Source: Mycobacterium heidelbergense (GTDB lineage: Bacteria > Actinomycetota > Actinomycetes > Mycobacteriales > Mycobacteriaceae). From it: 64,000 nt of DNA. The notes beneath the pieces are model-generated. The model made no database searches. It saw nothing but the letters and a program-made list of their open reading frames with translations, and had not been told where the DNA came from. A program made the translations under genes and the position numbers. This document shows, piece by piece, positions 17,960-25,860 of this stretch. The stretch is taken from NCBI RefSeq assembly GCF_010730745.1, contig NZ_AP022615.1:2170001-2234000 (forward strand). The letters are read 5' to 3'. Every line of letters begins with the position of its first letter. Positions within the stretch are counted from its first letter, which is position 1.

Positions 17960-18013
17960 GACTATCTCCTTTTTGGCCTGATTAGAAAACTTGGGGAGGG
18001 GGAGGAGGCGGAT

Positions 18014-18058
18014 CGGCGGTGGTGGTCGCCGGCTCGCAAACGGCGACCACCACCGCCG
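18014..18058 (-). terminator. GC-rich hairpin after paralogue 3
   Basis: The same 18-bp stem and 9-nt loop as at 16686-16730, starting 3 nt past the stop of paralogue 3. No U-tract. Confidence 0.65.
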
Positions 18059-18061
18059 GGC

Positions 18062-19303
18062 TCAGAGCAACTTGAGGAGGTTGAAGAGCAGCGTCCCAAT
18101 CTGGGCTCCGATGTTCCCCAGTACCGACCCGACCTGGCCAGTGAGGTTGCCGATGAGCGACCCCAAAGGCGCCAGGGCCGCCGGGACGCCCTGCAGCGCT
18201 GTGGCCAAACCATTCAGGCTAGGGAAAGTCTTATTAAAGATAGTCCCTAGGTCTTTCGTCGCGGTGTTCCACAACTGAGTGAGTTCTTTCTGCGCGAGCT
18301 GGCCAAAGGTGGTGAACGCGCCCGGAATCAGGCTGGACGTGTTCTGCCCGGCCTTCGCGCCAATCGATTGCGAGAGCAATTGGGGAAGCTCCACCCCTAA
18401 GTTCCAAGCAAAACCGGGGTTGACAGGCCCGCCGATTAGCCCGTTCCACGGCGCGCCCGCGATCGATGTGAATCCGTTGACGAGGTCGCCGGTGATATTG
18501 GCCGGAGCGTTGACAAGCGCGCTCAGCACCCCCACCGGGTCCCCGGCCTGCACCGCGTTGATCACTCCCTGAGCAGTATCGCCCAACGCCGTGGGAACAA
18601 CGTAGCCGAAGTACGAGATCGGTAGTACCACCGAATTGGACAAGCCAGTCACCGAGAAGAGCTCGGTGACCAGTTTGTTTAGGTTCGCGGTGATGTTGCC
18701 GGGGGCCGCCAGAGCCGAGAGGAAATCCTCCCCGGCGCCGGTGAAAATGGCGTTCTCGAGATTGGTCCAGGCTGCGATCGCTCCGGAGAGGTTACCGCCG
18801 GCGAGGTCGGTCCCCGCGGTGAACATTGTCCTGACCAGACCTGTTTTTCCATTGCTTACCAGCGTGCTCCAAAACGCGCTGCCAGCCGTATTGATCGCTA
18901 TGGCGAATGTGTTGCCGAAGCCGAGTTCATTGAGCACGACCTGCGACGCCACCGGAAATGGATTTAAGAGCCAATCCCGGCCGAGCACACCCAGGTTGTT
19001 GGCGGCCGTCTGGAATACGTTGGCCCAGGTGGTGATGGGGTTGGCGAAGGCGCCGACGGTGGCTGCGGGCAGAGTGGCCGCGGCCGCTCCGCCGGCGAGT
19101 GATGCGAGTTCGTTTTCCACGCCGGAGAACAGATCCAGCGCGCTGCTGGCGTCGGTGAGTTGGATGTCAGACACGCTCACCTGGCGTAGTTGTTGGGCCA
19201 GGTGAAGATCGGGTAGGTGCTGGGCCATGGGGCCTGCGGCGATGACGGCGGCGCTGGCCAAGGCCACTCCGGCGGTGATGTGGGGGTGGGCTGCAAGATC
19301 CAC
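18062..19303 (-). CDS. Secreted porin-like protein, paralogue 3 of 4 (GjpA-like)
   Basis: A 413-residue protein (signal-like start, QHLPDLHLAQQL, VENELASLAGG, terminus FNLLKLL). The reading frame is open upstream to 19390, but I choose the GTG at 19303: GAGGAG then lies six nt upstream, exactly as AAGGAG does before the ATG of paralogues 1 and 2, and the protein begins at the same residue (DLAAHP). The ATG at 19309 would abut the ribosome site. The centre (NPFPVASQVVLNELGFGNTF and onward) differs strongly from the other copies. It is the head of the 3-2-1 tandem run. Confidence 0.83.
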   Translation of the reverse strand: MDLAAHPHITAGVALASAAVIAAGPMAQHLPDLHLAQQLRQVSVSDIQLTDASSALDLFSGVENELASLAGGAAAATLPAATVGAFANPITTWANVFQTAANNLGVLGRDWLLNPFPVASQVVLNELGFGNTFAIAINTAGSAFWSTLVSNGKTGLVRTMFTAGTDLAGGNLSGAIAAWTNLENAIFTGAGEDFLSALAAPGNITANLNKLVTELFSVTGLSNSVVLPISYFGYVVPTALGDTAQGVINAVQAGDPVGVLSALVNAPANITGDLVNGFTSIAGAPWNGLIGGPVNPGFAWNLGVELPQLLSQSIGAKAGQNTSSLIPGAFTTFGQLAQKELTQLWNTATKDLGTIFNKTFPSLNGLATALQGVPAALAPLGSLIGNLTGQVGSVLGNIGAQIGTLLFNLLKLL

Positions 19304-20399
19304 GACCATCTCCTCTACGCATTCTGAATAACGACGCGTTAAACGTAGCTGTGGATTATTGCGAACGAATCGTGATAATAAAGTAGACAATTCACTAGAA
19401 CAATATATTTATGCAGCAAAACTGGCCCGAACTGTACGAAAACTATTGCCCGAATTGGCCTAAATGGAGGGCCCCGCCAAAACAATTTGTTGACGGCATT
19501 CGAGTAGCGTGGACGCGGCTTCGTTGCCGGGTGTCGACAACGCCTTGATGTGAGCGTCTCGATCCGCTCATATTCAGGCGGTCGGCGCCCCGTCACCATG
19601 TCGGTGGGCGGCGCCACAGCGGGGTGAGACGAGTGGACGAGGAAAGACAGTCGTGCGGCTTGCCCGTACCGCCACGACACAAGGAAGTAACCGTCGACGG
19701 GTTCGAAGACAACCATGGAGGATTGGCGCCCGCCAGACCGGACAGTGCCGGTGTGTGTTTGTGGCACAAGCCAATACCGATCAAGTTCGGTGACTCACCG
19801 AAAGCGCTCAGCCCGGGCACACCACACCCACCACCTGTCTTGGGGTGGACCGCAAAACGGTGCGCACGGAGATGGCCCCGCCGGGTGGCGGCGGGGTGGG
19901 TCGGCCACTCCGAAACAGCAGTCGGGCCCGATGGGTGCGGGGCGGGTTGTCGTCGCGGGCCGCTACCTGGCTGCAGCAGATCGGGTGAGCCCCAGATCGA
20001 GGTGCGTCGCGAGGTCATCGTGGTGCGGCGTTGTTGGCGGGGGCGATCGGGCAGCGCCGCGGTGACGAACGCCGCCTGCCGTATCGGTGTCGGCTGTGAG
20101 CACTATCTGTTAGCAAACACGAGAGTATTCACTCTGTCCTGGCAAACAATTGGATCGCCGCAGTAATAGCTATCCCAAGCGTGAGGGTGAATGCGGGCGG
20201 TCCGTTACCAGTAGGTAGTTTCATATTAAAGTAATATCTTGGCGGATGACGTTTGCTACCCTACGTATTACAACGTGACTAGCAGCAGTTTTTCGGCCCC
20301 ATCGGGATTGCGGAGCCGCGCGTTCCTGAACCGATCACCTAAAGCCTCCCAAAAGCCCCACGAACTTAGGTTCTCCACAGGTACGTCCAGCTCACGGGC
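19304..20399. repeat. Upstream flank, copy A of a duplicated ~1.1-kb region, no intact gene
   Basis: This stretch between paralogue 3 and the transposase remnant aligns by eye along its length with 22173-23259, for example GCCGGGTGTCGACAACGCC, AAGGAAGTAACCGTCGACGG, AAGCCAATACCGATCA and GGTACGTCCAGCTCACGGGC in both. Several short ORFs exist on both strands but none is conserved between the copies, so I see no protein gene. It may contain promoter sequence for paralogue 3 and an unrecognised decayed element. Confidence 0.7.
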
Positions 20400-20744
20400 T
20401 CCGGCGTTGTTGACTCGTAGGCCCGTGAAGAGGGGATTTGAGGGTTCGTGACGAGTTGTAGGGCGTTGCGGCTGGTGAAGACGACGGTACGGCATGCTCG
20501 GGCGACGTTGTCGACTCCGGCGAGGCGGTACAGGTTGATCACGGTGTCTCTGAGGCCCGCCCTCGTTTAGGGTGCGGTGCCGGTGCGCACGGTCGAGAAG
20601 TCCTCGCCGTAGCTGACACCACGCACCCGGTGCACACGGAGTTCTCGATTCCCAGTGCCGGTGCAGCCAGGAAGCGATCGCCTTGGGATGAGCGTGCTCG
20701 AACGCAATACGGCAGATCACGCAGACGATCTCGACCGAGCACAC
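20400..20744 (-). pseudogene. C-terminal remnant of an ISAs1-type transposase, frameshifted
   Basis: Reading the minus strand across three frames gives HPKAIASWLHRHW, then GIENSV, then HRVRGVSYGEDFSTVRTGTA, then LRDTVINLYRLAGVDNVARA and TVVFTSRNALQLVTNP. This is the C-terminal pattern of the ISAs1 (H-repeat) DDE transposases (HW-IEN...RDVTFxED.S.VRTG..P..MA.LR). At least two frameshifts and a stop make it inactive; the DDE core is absent. It sits at the junction between the two copies of the duplicated unit. 20745-20880, further upstream, shows nothing I can identify. Confidence 0.75.
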
Positions 20745-20880
20745 GCCGGTGGCTGTGGGTCAGCCGCGCCGAAATCATCCACGAGCTAACCCCAACAGCC
20801 CTATGGACTGCGCAACTGCGCCGTCCGCGACCCCGCGGGCAACCTTGATCCGCATCCAGGAATTGCGCTGCAAGTGCAGA

Positions 20881-20910
20881 TTGGGCCCCCTTCTGCCGAA
20901 GGGGACCCAA
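20881..20910. terminator. Hairpin next to the paralogue 4 terminator
   Basis: An inverted repeat with 12 paired bases and one mismatch (TTGGG-C-CCCCTTC against GAAGGGG-A-CCCAA, loop TGCC), lying just beyond the conserved hairpin of paralogue 4. It is probably a second, independent terminator; it has no counterpart after the other three copies. Confidence 0.5.
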
Positions 20911-20917
20911 TCGCCGT

Positions 20918-20949
20918 TGGTGGTCACCGGCTCGCATCGGCGACCACCA
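20918..20949 (-). terminator. Hairpin after paralogue 4
   Basis: A shorter version of the shared hairpin: 12 bp with one A-C mismatch (TGGTGGTCACCG / CGGCGACCACCA), loop GCTCGCAT as in the hairpin after paralogue 1. It starts 5 nt past the stop. Confidence 0.6.
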
Positions 20950-20954
20950 TGGAC

Positions 20955-22172
20955 TCAGAGCAACTTGAGGAATGCGGTGATGAATGTCCCGATTTGGCCC
21001 GCCAACGCTGTCGCAGTGTTGCTTAACATCGACGGGAGATTCGACAGGATCGACGGGAGGTTCTGCAGCAATGCAGTCAATGAACCGCTGATGTTGCTGA
21101 CGAAGGGGCTCAGGGATGGCCAGCCTTGGGTCAGCTGATTTATAAAGCCCTGGAACGCGGTCGCGAGACTACCGCCTTCCGTGACGTTCGGGGCTCCAGG
21201 AGCGACCATCGATTGCGCAAGACCCGGCAAGAGCGTCTTCACGATTTCGTTAAATAGACCGTTGCTGGCACTATTACCAAAAGCCGGGGTGCTGAGTAAC
21301 CCATTATCAATGGATTTGCCGGATATTGTCCCGTTGATGAGGCCGTTGATCACGTTGCCCGGAAGGTTGGCTACGTTGGCCAGCAACCCTGCCGGATCCG
21401 TGGGCCACGCGTTGGAAATCGCCTGAAGGCTGGAGCCTAACGTATTCTGAAAAGCGGTCCCCAATCCAAGCACGCCAAGCAGGCCGACGTTTTTAAGTAT
21501 GGCGCCGCTGGGCGCAATCGTGTATTGAAGGCCGGTCGAGAAAACGTGTGACATCCAGTAAGGGATCGACAAAATGTTTTCGAGTGGCTCCCCGATATTA
21601 GTGAACGGGTTCTGAAGCACCGCAAGCTCCAAGTCGTGCACCGCGGTCGTTAGATTACCCGCTAGGTAGGCATTTTGCGCGAGTTGGAGAGTTGGCCAGA
21701 AAGCTCCGGCTTTAGATGAGGTGAAATACGTCACAGCGGCGTTCGCGGCAGTCTGCCACGGCTCGACGTAGTTGTCTCCGTAGTACAGCCAGTTCACGGC
21801 GACCTGCTGCAAGACCGGAAAAGGTGTCTGAGAGAAGGCGCTGTAAAGGTACTGCCCGTTGGCGGCTGCGTGCTGGAAAAGGTTGACCCATGTCTGGACA
21901 GGCAGCCACGACTGGAAGTCAGTCAGCAGATTCGCGGGCACAGCGGCCGCCGCGGCTCCGTTGGCGAGTGAGGCGAGTTCGTTTTCCACACCGGAGAACA
22001 GGTCCAACACGCTGTCGGCACCGGTCAGGTTGATGTCGGACACGCTCACCTGGGGGAGCTGTTGGGCTACATGCAGGTTGGGTAGGTGCTGGGCCATGGG
22101 GCCGGCGGCAATAACAGCGGCGCTGGCCAGGGCGACTCCAGCGGTGATGTGGGGGCGGGCTGCGAGGTCCAC
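20955..22172 (-). CDS. Secreted porin-like protein, paralogue 4 of 4 (GjpA-like)
   Basis: A 405-residue protein with the shared signal-like start, QHLPNLHVAQQL, VENELASLANG, a WLYYGDNYVEPWQTAA block near residue 138 (matching WINYGNIYV in copies 1 and 2) and ITAFLKLL at the end. GTG at 22172 is chosen because AAGGAG lies six nt upstream, as in the other copies; the frame is open to 22259. Its promoter-side flank is nearly the same as that of paralogue 3, yet its central body is closer to paralogues 1 and 2, suggesting recombination among copies. Confidence 0.83.
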   Translation of the reverse strand: MDLAARPHITAGVALASAAVIAAGPMAQHLPNLHVAQQLPQVSVSDINLTGADSVLDLFSGVENELASLANGAAAAAVPANLLTDFQSWLPVQTWVNLFQHAAANGQYLYSAFSQTPFPVLQQVAVNWLYYGDNYVEPWQTAANAAVTYFTSSKAGAFWPTLQLAQNAYLAGNLTTAVHDLELAVLQNPFTNIGEPLENILSIPYWMSHVFSTGLQYTIAPSGAILKNVGLLGVLGLGTAFQNTLGSSLQAISNAWPTDPAGLLANVANLPGNVINGLINGTISGKSIDNGLLSTPAFGNSASNGLFNEIVKTLLPGLAQSMVAPGAPNVTEGGSLATAFQGFINQLTQGWPSLSPFVSNISGSLTALLQNLPSILSNLPSMLSNTATALAGQIGTFITAFLKLL

Positions 22173-23259
22173 GACCATCTCCTTTGCGGATTCTGGATAA
22201 TGACGAATTGAATGTAGCTGTGAAATATTGCGAACAAATCGTGACAACAAAGTAGACAATTGCCTATGGCGCTATATGTGCACAGCAAAGCGTCGCCAGA
22301 AATGCACAGGACTATTGCGCGAATTAAGCGAGATGGAAGGCCCCGCCAAAATCATTTATTGACGGCATTGGAGTAGCGTGGCGCGGCATCATTGCCGGGT
22401 GTCGACAACGCCATGATGTCAGCGTCTCGCTCCGCTCACATCTAGGCAGTCGGCCCTGCCGGTGGATTTCACCGCGCGGCGCCACAGCACGCCGACACAA
22501 GGGGGCGGGTGAAAACGGTCGTGTGGCTTGTCCAGACCGTCACGGCATAAGGAAGTAACCGTCGACGGGCCCGGAGACACCCCTGGCGGATCAGCGCCTA
22601 CCAAGACCGGAGAGCGCTGGTATGTGCGTGGGGCACAAGCCAATACCGATCACGTCCGGTGACCGGGCGTGGGTACGCCCGGTCACCTCTCTTGGGGTGG
22701 GGCCTAAGGCGGTGCGCGCAAAGGTGGGCTCCGCCGGTGGCGGCGGGGTGATCTCGCTGGGTGGATCGGCCACCTCGAACCAGCGGTGGGCCCGGTGGGT
22801 GCAGCAGGGGTTGTCGTCGCCGGCGGTTACCTTGGCTGCAGCAGATCAGGTGGCCCGCAGATCGAGGTGCTGGGTGTGGCGAGGGGTGACCGGGCAGACG
22901 ATCGGATAGCGCCGCGGTGACGAAATCGGCCCGGCGGCGTCGGTGTCGACACACTGAAGCGCTATCTGTCAGCAAACGCGAGAGTGTTAACTATACCCTG
23001 GCAAACAATTGTATTGCTGCGGTAATAGCTATCTTAAGTGCGACGGTGAATGCGGGCCGGCTGGTTACCGACAGGTAGTTTCGTATTTAACTATTACGCC
23101 CGGGTCCCGCGTTTGCTGTCTATGTGCTTATAACGCGATTAGCAGCGCGTTTCATGCTTCATGAGGATTGCGGGGCCACACGTTCTTGAACCGATCACTT
23201 AAAGCCTCTCGAAAGTGCCGCGAGCTTAGGTTCTTCACAGGTACGTCCAGCTCACGGGC
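22173..23259. repeat. Upstream flank, copy B of the duplicated ~1.1-kb region, no intact gene
   Basis: This is the partner of 19304-20399. It has the same order of conserved blocks with scattered substitutions and small indels. Local ORFs (for example on the minus strand at 22598-22975) are not preserved in copy A. I see no RNA gene with confidence. 23260-23384 carries nothing identifiable. Confidence 0.7.
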
Positions 23260-23384
23260 CTGTCTGACGTCGACTCCCACGCCGCAGACACATGCCTGCC
23301 CAACCAGCTGAGCAACAGCCTCACCCGCCGGGCATCGTCATCTATCACGAACCGCAGGTGTTCGAGGAACCCGCTTGGTTTCCT

Positions 23385-23430
23385 TGTGGAGCCTAGGGGA
23401 ATCGAACCCTGACACCTGCCTTGCAAAGGC
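23385..23430 (-). repeat. tRNA-Ala 3' fragment, left att-like repeat
   Basis: 46 nt matching the anticodon-loop-to-3' half of the intact tRNA-Ala (25499-25545), differing by one missing C in the T-arm. Beyond it the match stops abruptly (GAATCATGC instead of AGTGCTCTACC). This is the usual trace of site-specific integration into a tRNA gene. The fragment cannot form a tRNA. Confidence 0.85.
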
Positions 23431-23529
23431 GAATCATGCTGCAGCTCAAGGATTTACAGCGCGGTCGACGTGCGAAAAGACACAACTGTAGTTGTAACTG
23501 TGATCAGATTGTGGTCAAAACGTGTGCGG

Positions 23530-24714
23530 TCATGGACGGTTTAGAACTTCCATAACGGGGTCGCATCTGTACCCTTTCGCCCCATAAGCAAAGCGCCGCC
23601 CCGGCATCTCTCGGAGTGCGCCCAGCTCAACTAGTGTCTGTATCGCCTTCTTCGCAGGTGGGTAGGTAACACCGGTGAGCTCGGCGGCCTCGGGGATCGT
23701 GATGATCGGATAACCAAGGAGACAGTCCGCAACAGCGTTGACCACACCTCTCGCCTGTTTCGCGGCTAACTGGCTACGAAGCTCGGACTGAAATGCGAGG
23801 AGTTCCTCGATTCGTCCGACTCCGTCCTCCGCTTGATGATGTACGGCCTCGCAGAAGAAGCTGATCCACGAGTCGAAGTCGCCGGTCTTGCTGACGCCCA
23901 AGAGCAGGTCCTTGTATTCGTCTTTTCGCGGCTCGAACCATGGCGACAGGTTGAGGAGCGGGTATGTCAATGCTCCCTCGGTGACCAATTGAAGCGTCAC
24001 GATGAGTCGGCCTAGGCGACCGTTTCCATCCGAGAACGGGTGGAGAGTTTCAAACTGGTAGTGGGCCATGGCTATCTTGATCAACAGGGGATAGTCATCA
24101 TCTGCGTGGATCCACTTTTCCCAGTCGGAGACACCTTCGATGAGGTAGTCACCAAATGGCGGTGGGACAAACCTAGAGGCTTCGATCCCCTTCGATCGCT
24201 CTCCGATGTATACATTCGATTCCCGAAGCCTTCCCTTGTCCCAATTGTCACCACGCGTTTTGTCCACGAGAGTGGCTTGGAGCGGTGCGATCACGGTGAG
24301 GCAGATCGGCTTGGACTGAACGAGCCTCAGGGCTTGCTCCGCGGCGCGCACATAGTTCAGCACCTCTCGAACCTCTGCTGTCCGGTTAGCTTCTTCGACG
24401 TAGTCAGCCTCAAGCACCTCCTCTAAGGTCGCGTAGGTCCCTTCGAGTGCGGAGGTGCTGCGGGCCTCACGTCGCAACGCTGGCCGAACGAGCAGCCCTG
24501 GATCGGGTAGTCGCTTGACGGCGAAGTCCAGGCGGCCAACGGACATGCTGGCTTGATCCGCCAGCTTGTGCGTCGCCAAGCTCAGGTTGACCGTGCTGGG
24601 CAGGGGCGCGGGAACGAATGCGAAGTGGTTGTAGTCGCGGCCGAGATACGCATCGTGCCCCGAGATTGGAACTAGTCGGCCCACCGGCGACTTCTCAAAG
24701 TCTTCTACCTGCAC
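23530..24714 (-). CDS. Fic-domain protein (probable AMP-transferase) with C-terminal winged helix
   Basis: A protein of 394 residues from GTG at 24714 (414 from the ATG at 24774). The N-terminal part (SPVGRLVPISG, HFAFVPAPLP) is the Fic_N type; TSALEG matches the autoinhibitory (S/T)xxxE(G/N) helix; the Fic core is HPFSDGNGRLGR with catalytic His, phosphate-binding loop and Arg intact. A C-terminal winged helix (ITIPEAAELTGVTYPPAKKA) may bind DNA or a partner. Family members transfer AMP from ATP to target hydroxyls. The GTG is preferred because GGGGAAAG precedes it and because a hairpin lies between it and the ATG. It is the distal gene of the islet beside tRNA-Ala. Confidence 0.88.
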   Translation of the reverse strand: MQVEDFEKSPVGRLVPISGHDAYLGRDYNHFAFVPAPLPSTVNLSLATHKLADQASMSVGRLDFAVKRLPDPGLLVRPALRREARSTSALEGTYATLEEVLEADYVEEANRTAEVREVLNYVRAAEQALRLVQSKPICLTVIAPLQATLVDKTRGDNWDKGRLRESNVYIGERSKGIEASRFVPPPFGDYLIEGVSDWEKWIHADDDYPLLIKIAMAHYQFETLHPFSDGNGRLGRLIVTLQLVTEGALTYPLLNLSPWFEPRKDEYKDLLLGVSKTGDFDSWISFFCEAVHHQAEDGVGRIEELLAFQSELRSQLAAKQARGVVNAVADCLLGYPIITIPEAAELTGVTYPPAKKAIQTLVELGALREMPGRRFAYGAKGYRCDPVMEVLNRP

Positions 24715-24727
24715 AAATATACTTTCC

Positions 24728-24746
24728 CCGGCTTTCGTAAAGCCGG
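24728..24746 (-). promoter_or_regulatory. Leader hairpin before the Fic start
   Basis: A perfect 8-bp stem (CCGGCTTT / AAAGCCGG) with a 3-nt loop, directly upstream of the ribosome site for the GTG at 24714. If that start is right, the hairpin lies in the mRNA leader and could limit translation. Confidence 0.5.
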
Positions 24747-24807
24747 CGCCTCGTCTGTTAAACCCCAGAACCATAGGGCCGACAACCGTTATAGGAAACT
24801 GGAAAAA

Positions 24808-24835
24808 ACTATACTATGTCGGGGTTGTGGTATAG
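24808..24835 (-). promoter_or_regulatory. Candidate promoter and inverted repeat upstream of fic
   Basis: In the 85-nt gap between the HTH gene and fic, the minus strand reads TATAGT at 24813-24808, a plausible -10 box, overlapping an inverted repeat CTATAC...GTATAG with 15 nt between the arms. The repeat is a candidate operator for the HTH protein encoded just upstream. This is inference from position and symmetry. Confidence 0.4.
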
Positions 24836-24859
24836 CTTCGCCGCCCACGACTGTGAAGG

Positions 24860-25354
24860 TCAGTAGAGTCCCAGCTCCTCAGTCAGTTCGGTCAGTTCGT
24901 CTGCCGCCTTCTTACTATCAAGTTCCATCTGCCGCTGATACTCCCGAACGGATGAAGCCTGAATTCGCCTGTGAGTCCCTACCTTTCGGAACTTAATAGC
25001 GCCTTCTTCCACGAGTTTGATTAGGTACGGCCGCGAAACATTGAGCATGTCAGCGGCTTCTTGAGTGGTCAGCTCAGCGTGAGCAGGCATCACTGCAACC
25101 GCTCGGCCGGCAGCAGCGTTAGCGAGAATCTGTCGGAGAATCTCGCCGAGCCCGCGCGGCAGCGTGACTATCTTCGAGTGCCCTTCGATAGTCACGTCAA
25201 CATCCCCAGCGGACGAAGCGGGCTCGTCGAGGATCTGGTTAAGAGCGCACAGCGCCTGGTTTGCCAGATCAGCGTCGACCGTGTTCTCCTCGACTCTGCT
25301 GGGTTCCTTTTCCTTGGCCGTCCTGGCTTTCTGGTGTTCTTTGGTGCTGCTCAT
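24860..25354 (-). CDS. Excisionase/MerR-type helix-turn-helix regulator, antitoxin-like
   Basis: A 164-residue protein: charged Lys/Glu N-terminus (about 1-25), a helical middle (ANQALCALNQILDEPASSAG) and a C-terminal HTH of the excisionase/HTH_17 type (LTTQEAADMLNVSRPYLIKL, then HRRIQASSVREYQ). Such proteins usually form pairs with PIN-domain toxins; here the downstream gene is fic instead. ATG at 25354 is chosen; the longer in-frame reading would run back into tRNA-Ala. It probably represses its own operon. Not an integrase, so it could not by itself mobilise the islet. Confidence 0.82.
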   Translation of the reverse strand: MSSTKEHQKARTAKEKEPSRVEENTVDADLANQALCALNQILDEPASSAGDVDVTIEGHSKIVTLPRGLGEILRQILANAAAGRAVAVMPAHAELTTQEAADMLNVSRPYLIKLVEEGAIKFRKVGTHRRIQASSVREYQRQMELDSKKAADELTELTEELGLY

Positions 25355-25498
25355 ATCTGAAATATACGAAGCAAACGCAATAACCGCAACGGCCTGGATA
25401 TGGCCTCTGCCTGCGACTTTGCCGCGGATTTGGCGCCCAGAAGCCCTACTAGGGTCGGTATTGTGTCGGGGGTAAGCAACGCTGTGGAGCTGTGGAGC

Positions 25499-25545
25499 TG
25501 TGGAGCCTAGGGGAATCGAACCCCTGACACCTGCCTTGCAAAGGC
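25499..25545 (-). repeat. Right att-like repeat inside tRNA-Ala
   Basis: This is the intact version of the repeat at 23385-23430 (46 of 47 positions shared). Together they bracket the 2.1-kb Fic/HTH segment as a direct repeat. The adjoining 25481-25500 region also carries three tandem CTGTGGAG units. Confidence 0.8.
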
Positions 25546-25573
25546 AGTGCTCTACCAACTGAGCTAAGGCCCC
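25501..25573 (-). tRNA. alaT: tRNA-Ala (anticodon TGC)
   Basis: 73 nt on the reverse strand: acceptor GGGGCCT pairs with AGGCTCC, D-arm AGCTCAGTTGGTAGAGC, anticodon loop CTTTGCAAG giving TGC, T-arm GGGGTTCGATTCCCC. CCA is not encoded. It follows tRNA-Ile as in M. tuberculosis. Its 3' half is the duplicated att-like sequence. Confidence 0.96.
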
Positions 25574-25724
25574 TCATCGTAACCGGGTGGTTGACCGGGT
25601 GTGTCAGCCGCCGCCACATGCCAGACCTCGACTCCGCGTCGTGACCGCGCCACCGCCACCGCTATAGCGATCAGGGCCATTGGCAACGCAACTCTCACGC
25701 GACGTCTGGACGGGCACATGGTTG

Positions 25725-25798
25725 TGGGCCTAGGAGGACTCGAACCTCCGACCTCTTCGTTATCAGCGAAGCGCTCTAACCGCCTGAGCTATAGGCCC
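25725..25798 (-). tRNA. ileT: tRNA-Ile (anticodon GAT)
   Basis: 74 nt on the reverse strand: acceptor GGGCCTA with TAGGCCC, D-arm AGCTCAGGCGGTTAGAGC, anticodon loop CTGATAA giving GAT, T-arm GGAGGTTCGAGTCCTCC. It lies between the DUF3566 gene and tRNA-Ala, as in other mycobacteria; the 151-nt gap to alaT shows nothing else. Confidence 0.96.
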
Positions 25799-25860
25799 GT
25801 ACGCGCGTACGGCCGAGCGACGAGATTACCGCACTCGCCGTCCCACCCCCAAAAGCGCGA

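Noticed and set aside
19593..20018. ORFs in flank copy A (both strands)
   Set aside because: None keeps its frame in the homologous copy B, so coding selection is unlikely.
22598..22975. ORFs in flank copy B (both strands)
   Set aside because: The corresponding frames in copy A are broken; treated as non-coding repeat.
23385..23430. A second tRNA-Ala gene
   Set aside because: Only the 3' half is present and one base of the T-arm is missing; it is an att-like fragment.
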